Assembly (NCBI GenBank): GCA_023078685.1
Contig: JALGAS010000003.1
Location: 4,154,001-4,218,000, forward strand
From: Neopestalotiopsis rosae
Lineage: Eukaryota; Ascomycota; Sordariomycetes; Amphisphaeriales; Sporocadaceae
Direction: 5' to 3'
Length of the DNA: 64,000 nucleotides
Positions 60,558 through 64,000 of this stretch are shown here, one piece after another; the first letter of the stretch is position 1; each line of letters opens with the position of its first letter. The notes beneath the pieces are model-generated. The model had not been told where the DNA came from and did not search any database. It saw nothing but the letters and a program-made list of their open reading frames with translations. The translations under genes were made by a program, and so were the position numbers.

Positions 60558-61794
60558 ATGGATCCGGATCAGTCCAAATTCGCATTACATGCGGCAGCTC
60601 GAGAGGGAAAAGGTATGTACACAATACAGTTTATAAGCTCTTGTCATGACCAGTCAGTTGCCTCTGCAGCTTATGCTAACATGTCTGCTCCGTAGTTACC
60701 ATTGTTGAGTCGCTCTTGAACGTAGGTCACACCTTTTGATTGATTTCTTCTTTATCATGTACCTGAAGTCTCATCGTACTAACTCCCTTTATAGGCCGAC
60801 CCGAAGCAGGCACGACGCAAAGACGACGATGGCCGGCTTCCAATTCACTGGGCTGCTTCGTCCAACCAACCCGAAATTGTCCAATTGTTAGCACAGCAGA
60901 AGCAATTTGACCCGGACGTCGAGGTAAGATTGTCTGCGAAAGGATCAATGTCGTTTTCACTCAGGAAGGACACTCTGAACTGATGACCGAGATAGGATGA
61001 CAGTGGTTGGACGCCGCTGATGATTGCAGCCAGCGTCAAGGACGCAGAAAAACTGGTGGGCATGCTCCTGGGATGGGGAGCAGATGTAAACCAGACGAGT
61101 GAGTAATGCTCGTGTTATTCTTTGAAGTCTCTCCAAGCTGATTCGTCGCAACAGACAATAGCGGCCAGGTAAGCTTTGTACATCGTGGCCGCCTCCTCCT
61201 TCTTCTACTTCGCTGCCATTGTCTCGATTACCCGAGGGACTCAAATCACTCACCATGAAGTCCAGACTGCGTTGCATTTCGTATCCTCGAAAAACAATAT
61301 TGATGTAGCCCATATGCTGTTTGAGGCCAAACCGCCCGCCTCGGCTAGAGTAAGAGACAAGCGCGGCCAGTATCCCCTGCACCGTGCTGCTGCCGTGGGA
61401 TCAGTTCCAATGATCAATCTCTTGGTGAAGAATAAGTCACCCTTGAACGCCACAGATTCCTCAGGCTATACAGCTTTACATCACGCCATTGCAGAAGGTC
61501 ACGGTACGCATCTTTACCCTGTATTGGTCCAAGAGAGGGAGGGGATGAGGCAGTAAGTTGCTAACCCGATATGACGCCAGGTGCTGCTGCGGTCGCATTG
61601 ATCAAGGCCGGAGCCGAGACCGACAAGAAGGATGCCGACGGGTTTTTGGCCTTGGACCTGGCCCCCGACAAGGAAGTAAGTCCTCAAGAGCCCTCCCATG
61701 ACGGTATCTAGTCATCAATGCCAGTGGACTGACTCTTTCCAAGTTGCGCAAGTATATTGAAAGGGAGGCAGAAAATGAAGGCATTGACCTGTAG
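60558..61794 (+). CDS. NAS6: 26S proteasome assembly chaperone, ankyrin repeats (gankyrin/PSMD10)
   Basis: Assembly chaperone of the 19S regulatory particle that binds the C-domain of ATPase Rpt3. Eight exons (60558-60612, 60696-60721, 60795-60923, 60996-61098, 61155-61168, 61266-61503, 61581-61675, 61744-61794) give 236 residues, close to yeast Nas6 (228). Six to seven ankyrin repeats are visible, for example GRLPIHWAASSNQPEIVQLL, SGWTPLMIAASV, KRGQYPLHRAAAVGSVPMI and SGYTALHHAIAEGH. All introns are GT-AG and 56-98 nt long. Exon 5 has only 14 nt. Seven introns in so short a gene is dense even for a filamentous fungus. Convergent with the golgin gene, stops about 150 bp apart. Confidence 0.93.
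61155..61168 (+). other. 14-nt micro-exon of NAS6
   Basis: The exon reads ACAATAGCGGCCAG between a CAACAG acceptor and a GTAAGC donor. With the last base of the previous exon it codes Asn-Asn-Ser-Gly-Gln, joining DVNQT to TALHF and completing an ankyrin repeat turn. Skipping it would shift the frame. Confidence 0.82.
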
Positions 61795-61945
61795 GCTAGC
61801 AGCCGCTGAAGTGGCAGGTCGTCAGAACAGCATCTCATAGTTCATGAGAGAATAAAAATAGTGGTTGTTGAAAAGGGCCCGTCGGCGGCGACGAGGCCAG
61901 CGTGAGTCTAAAAGCTAGATAATCATATGGCTACAACAACTAAAC

Positions 61946-64000
61946 TCATTTGTGGGTGCGCTCGACTAAATCTCTGTACATGGCCTTGACGTCCTGCACA
62001 TCGGCCCGGAGTTCATCCACCATCTCACTCTTCTCTCCCAGCATTTCCAACGTGGTCTGATATCTATCGTTGATGTCCGCAACTTCCTTTTCTAAAGCTT
62101 CCACTCTCACATTGGCTGCCTTGCCCGTCTCGACATCTTTCATGAGTGCCACTATCTCGCCCCGTGCCTCGTCTCGCTGACTTGTGATTCTTGTCAACTC
62201 TTCCTTTGCCGCAACCTTTTCACTCTCTAGGCGACGAATCGCGGCACTCATTCTCTCCACCAGCTGGACAGAAGGGCCCGCAGCAATGGTTGAAACAGAC
62301 ACCATGTCGTGGAGAACATTCTGCGGCGAGGCGACCGTCTCGGCACTATCAAACATGTCCACCTTGTCAAGAGGGTGGGTTGGTGAAGTGATTTGCTCCA
62401 AATTACCCAGAATTGATGGCGGTGTGCCGCCCGACTGGGTGGATGGCATGGAGAAGAGCGACGGACGTGGCTGTTGCGAAGGCCGTCGGGTATACGCTAT
62501 CCTCTCATTCGGGCTTACATCACCATTATTGCTCGATGGCGCCGATGTCTTTCGTAGCTTGGTCGGCACGTTTTGTAGGCCGAGAAAGTCGCTGCTATAT
62601 GTTCGCTGCGGTGCAGACAACAACGGGGAAGCTGGTCGACTGGTCTGCAGGGCAACTTCGTCCAGCCACGGTCGGCGCTCCACGCCCGCTCTATCCAAGG
62701 AGTCTTGCCGAGTGACCAATTGCTGCTGCTGCTGCTTTTCAGCCTCGGCTTTTGCTTCGGCCAGCGCTTTCTCGGCTTCGTCTGCACGTTTTTGCAATGA
62801 CTCGAGCTGAGCCTGATGGTTGGAGAGATCCCGTTGCACGTTGGGAAGTTGAGTCTTTGCTTCCTCCAACTCTTCCTCCTGACGTTTCACACGAGCGGCC
62901 TTTACAACATTTCCATTTAGCACCTGACCTTGTATCTTGTGAGTTGAGTGACTTACCGCTTCTCGGGCCTTTTTCCGCATGTCCGACTCTCTTCGCAATG
63001 CTTCATCTCGCTCTTTTTCAAGGTTCGCTGTCCTCGCGAGCAGCGAGGCTTCCATTCCTTGCCAGTTATCACTGGCTATAGAGTACTGGGTCTGCAACGT
63101 CTCGATCTGTCGCAGCAATTTGGCCTGAGCATCACCCACAGCTCCAGTGGAAGCTTCCTCGGCAGTGGCTCGGAGTGCTTCCAGCTTACTCTCGAGGATC
63201 TGTACCTCGCCCTTGAGCTCCAGCTCAACCGCCCTTGCCCGCTCCGCAGCGCGTTCGGCGTTCTCGCGCAAGTCATTTGCAGTAGCCTTGGCCTTTTCTG
63301 CAGCCAAGGTCTTCTCGACCTGCATGGAAGCAATGGTGTCTTCGAGTTCCTTGATCTTGCCTTGATGGTTTTCCCTCGCCTCATCATTGATCTTTGCCGC
63401 CATGGTCTTGGTGCGTTCGGATTCTTCCTCAAGCTGCGCCCTTAGGTCGGATATGGTCGCATCTCTCGTGGAAACGGTGGTTTTGACACGGTCCAAGTCT
63501 CTTCTCAGCTGGGCAATAGTCTTTTGAGACTCGTCGTTTGCCTTTCTATATTCATCCATGCCACGAACAGCATCACGGAGGTTGAGCAGCTCGGCCTCTG
63601 CCTTTTGGCGCCACAACTTTTGCTCGTTCGAATCCTTTTCTTGGGCTGTGATTTGGGCCCTTAGCTTCTTGATGACAGCGCGGAGTTTCTGTTCGTTGCC
63701 AGCAAGCTTGTTACCCTCCTCCATTAGTTGTGCCACTTGCTGGTCCTTCTCGGCTATCTTCTTCTCCAAGCTGCCGGGGGATGCGACCGATCCATCCTTT
63801 CTTGCAGCTTCGCCGGCCTCTCGAGCGAGGTATTGAAGCTTGGCCTGCAGAGCATCGACCTGTTCCACCTGGCTGTGCAGTTCCTCTTGGTGTTGACTTT
63901 GCGTTTCTTCCAATGTTCTTTCCAGATCGGCAATACGCTTTTCATATAGGTCCAATGATGATACAATCTTCTCGCTTGTAGAAACAGATACCTGCACTGT
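61946..64000 (-). CDS. SGM1: TMF/Sgm1-type golgin (TATA element modulatory factor family), partial
   Basis: Golgi-associated long coiled-coil protein that in animals (TMF1) and yeast (Sgm1) binds Rab6/Ypt6. The gene runs off the window end, so the N-terminus is missing. Exons 62957-64000 and 61946-62899 code about 665 residues. Nearly continuous coiled coil fills the first 400 residues, followed by a Pro/Ser-rich break with a short Gln run, then the conserved C-terminal TMF domain ending YQTTLEMLGEKSEMVDEL and DVKAMYRDLVER. The reading frame at 64000 is open, and any start assigned near 63997 would be a GTG inside the gene. A CAG/gtatct at 63990-63996 might be another splice donor. The family assignment rests on the C-terminal domain. 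Confidence 0.87.
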   Translation of the reverse strand, partial: TVQVSVSTSEKIVSSLDLYEKRIADLERTLEETQSQHQEELHSQVEQVDALQAKLQYLAREAGEAARKDGSVASPGSLEKKIAEKDQQVAQLMEEGNKLAGNEQKLRAVIKKLRAQITAQEKDSNEQKLWRQKAEAELLNLRDAVRGMDEYRKANDESQKTIAQLRRDLDRVKTTVSTRDATISDLRAQLEEESERTKTMAAKINDEARENHQGKIKELEDTIASMQVEKTLAAEKAKATANDLRENAERAAERARAVELELKGEVQILESKLEALRATAEEASTGAVGDAQAKLLRQIETLQTQYSIASDNWQGMEASLLARTANLEKERDEALRRESDMRKKAREAVSHSTHKIQGQVLNGNVVKAARVKRQEEELEEAKTQLPNVQRDLSNHQAQLESLQKRADEAEKALAEAKAEAEKQQQQQLVTRQDSLDRAGVERRPWLDEVALQTSRPASPLLSAPQRTYSSDFLGLQNVPTKLRKTSAPSSNNGDVSPNERIAYTRRPSQQPRPSLFSMPSTQSGGTPPSILGNLEQITSPTHPLDKVDMFDSAETVASPQNVLHDMVSVSTIAAGPSVQLVERMSAAIRRLESEKVAAKEELTRITSQRDEARGEIVALMKDVETGKAANVRVEALEKEVADINDRYQTTLEMLGEKSEMVDELRADVQDVKAMYRDLVERTHK
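62900..62956 (-). other. 57-nt in-frame intron of the golgin gene
   Basis: The donor GTAAGT, a branch-like GTGCTAAAT and the acceptor TGTAAAG bound exactly 57 nt that contain no stop in frame, so the gene reads straight through if it is retained. Splicing joins KKAREA to AARVKRQ and keeps the coiled coil. Retention would insert 19 polar residues (VSHSTHK and onward). Confidence 0.75.

Overview
The window is eukaryotic and filamentous-fungal. It holds short spliceosomal introns (about 55-160 nt), fungal-type PDR transporter motifs, and a 36 kb AT-rich block whose transposons carry the C-to-T and G-to-A damage typical of repeat-induced point mutation (RIP). A Sordariomycete (Pezizomycotina) is my inference; the sequence does not fix the species.

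Positions 1 to about 36,300 form the AT-rich island, with no intact gene. It is a layered graveyard of mobile elements: (i) a pogo/Fot1-like DNA transposon (2201-11743) inside a small hAT-like MITE and itself split by a minus-strand chromodomain-type Ty3/gypsy element (2830-10503, two 512-bp LTRs); (ii) a second, plus-strand gypsy-like element (14950-24857) with tiny 145-bp LTRs, plus eight or so scattered copies of the same LTR, most flanked by 5-bp target duplications; (iii) three families of non-autonomous hAT-like elements (here A, B, C) with CAGGG...CCCTG ends and, in the best copies, 8-bp duplications, built from iterated family-specific short words; (iv) a 2.3-kb terminal-inverted-repeat element ending next to the gene-rich DNA.

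From about 36,300 to 64,000 the composition shifts sharply to balanced, gene-dense DNA. In order: an FAD-dependent monooxygenase (-), a short divergent kinesin-14-like motor protein (+), a PDR-type ABC exporter (+), a DUR3-type urea/sodium-solute symporter (-), prefoldin subunit 5 (+), a conserved fungal protein of unknown function (-), ORC1 (+), the splicing factor PRP46 (-), the proteasome-assembly ankyrin protein NAS6 (+), and the C-terminal part of a TMF/Sgm1-type golgin (-, runs off the window end).

The last eight genes make four convergent pairs with 150-250 bp between stops, separated by longer intergenic stretches upstream of divergent starts. From the prefoldin gene onward these are mostly housekeeping genes (chaperone, replication, splicing, proteasome assembly, Golgi). 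The monooxygenase, kinesin and ABC exporter next to the AT-rich block look more accessory. Exon boundaries were derived by hand from frame continuity and splice consensus; no transcript data were used.
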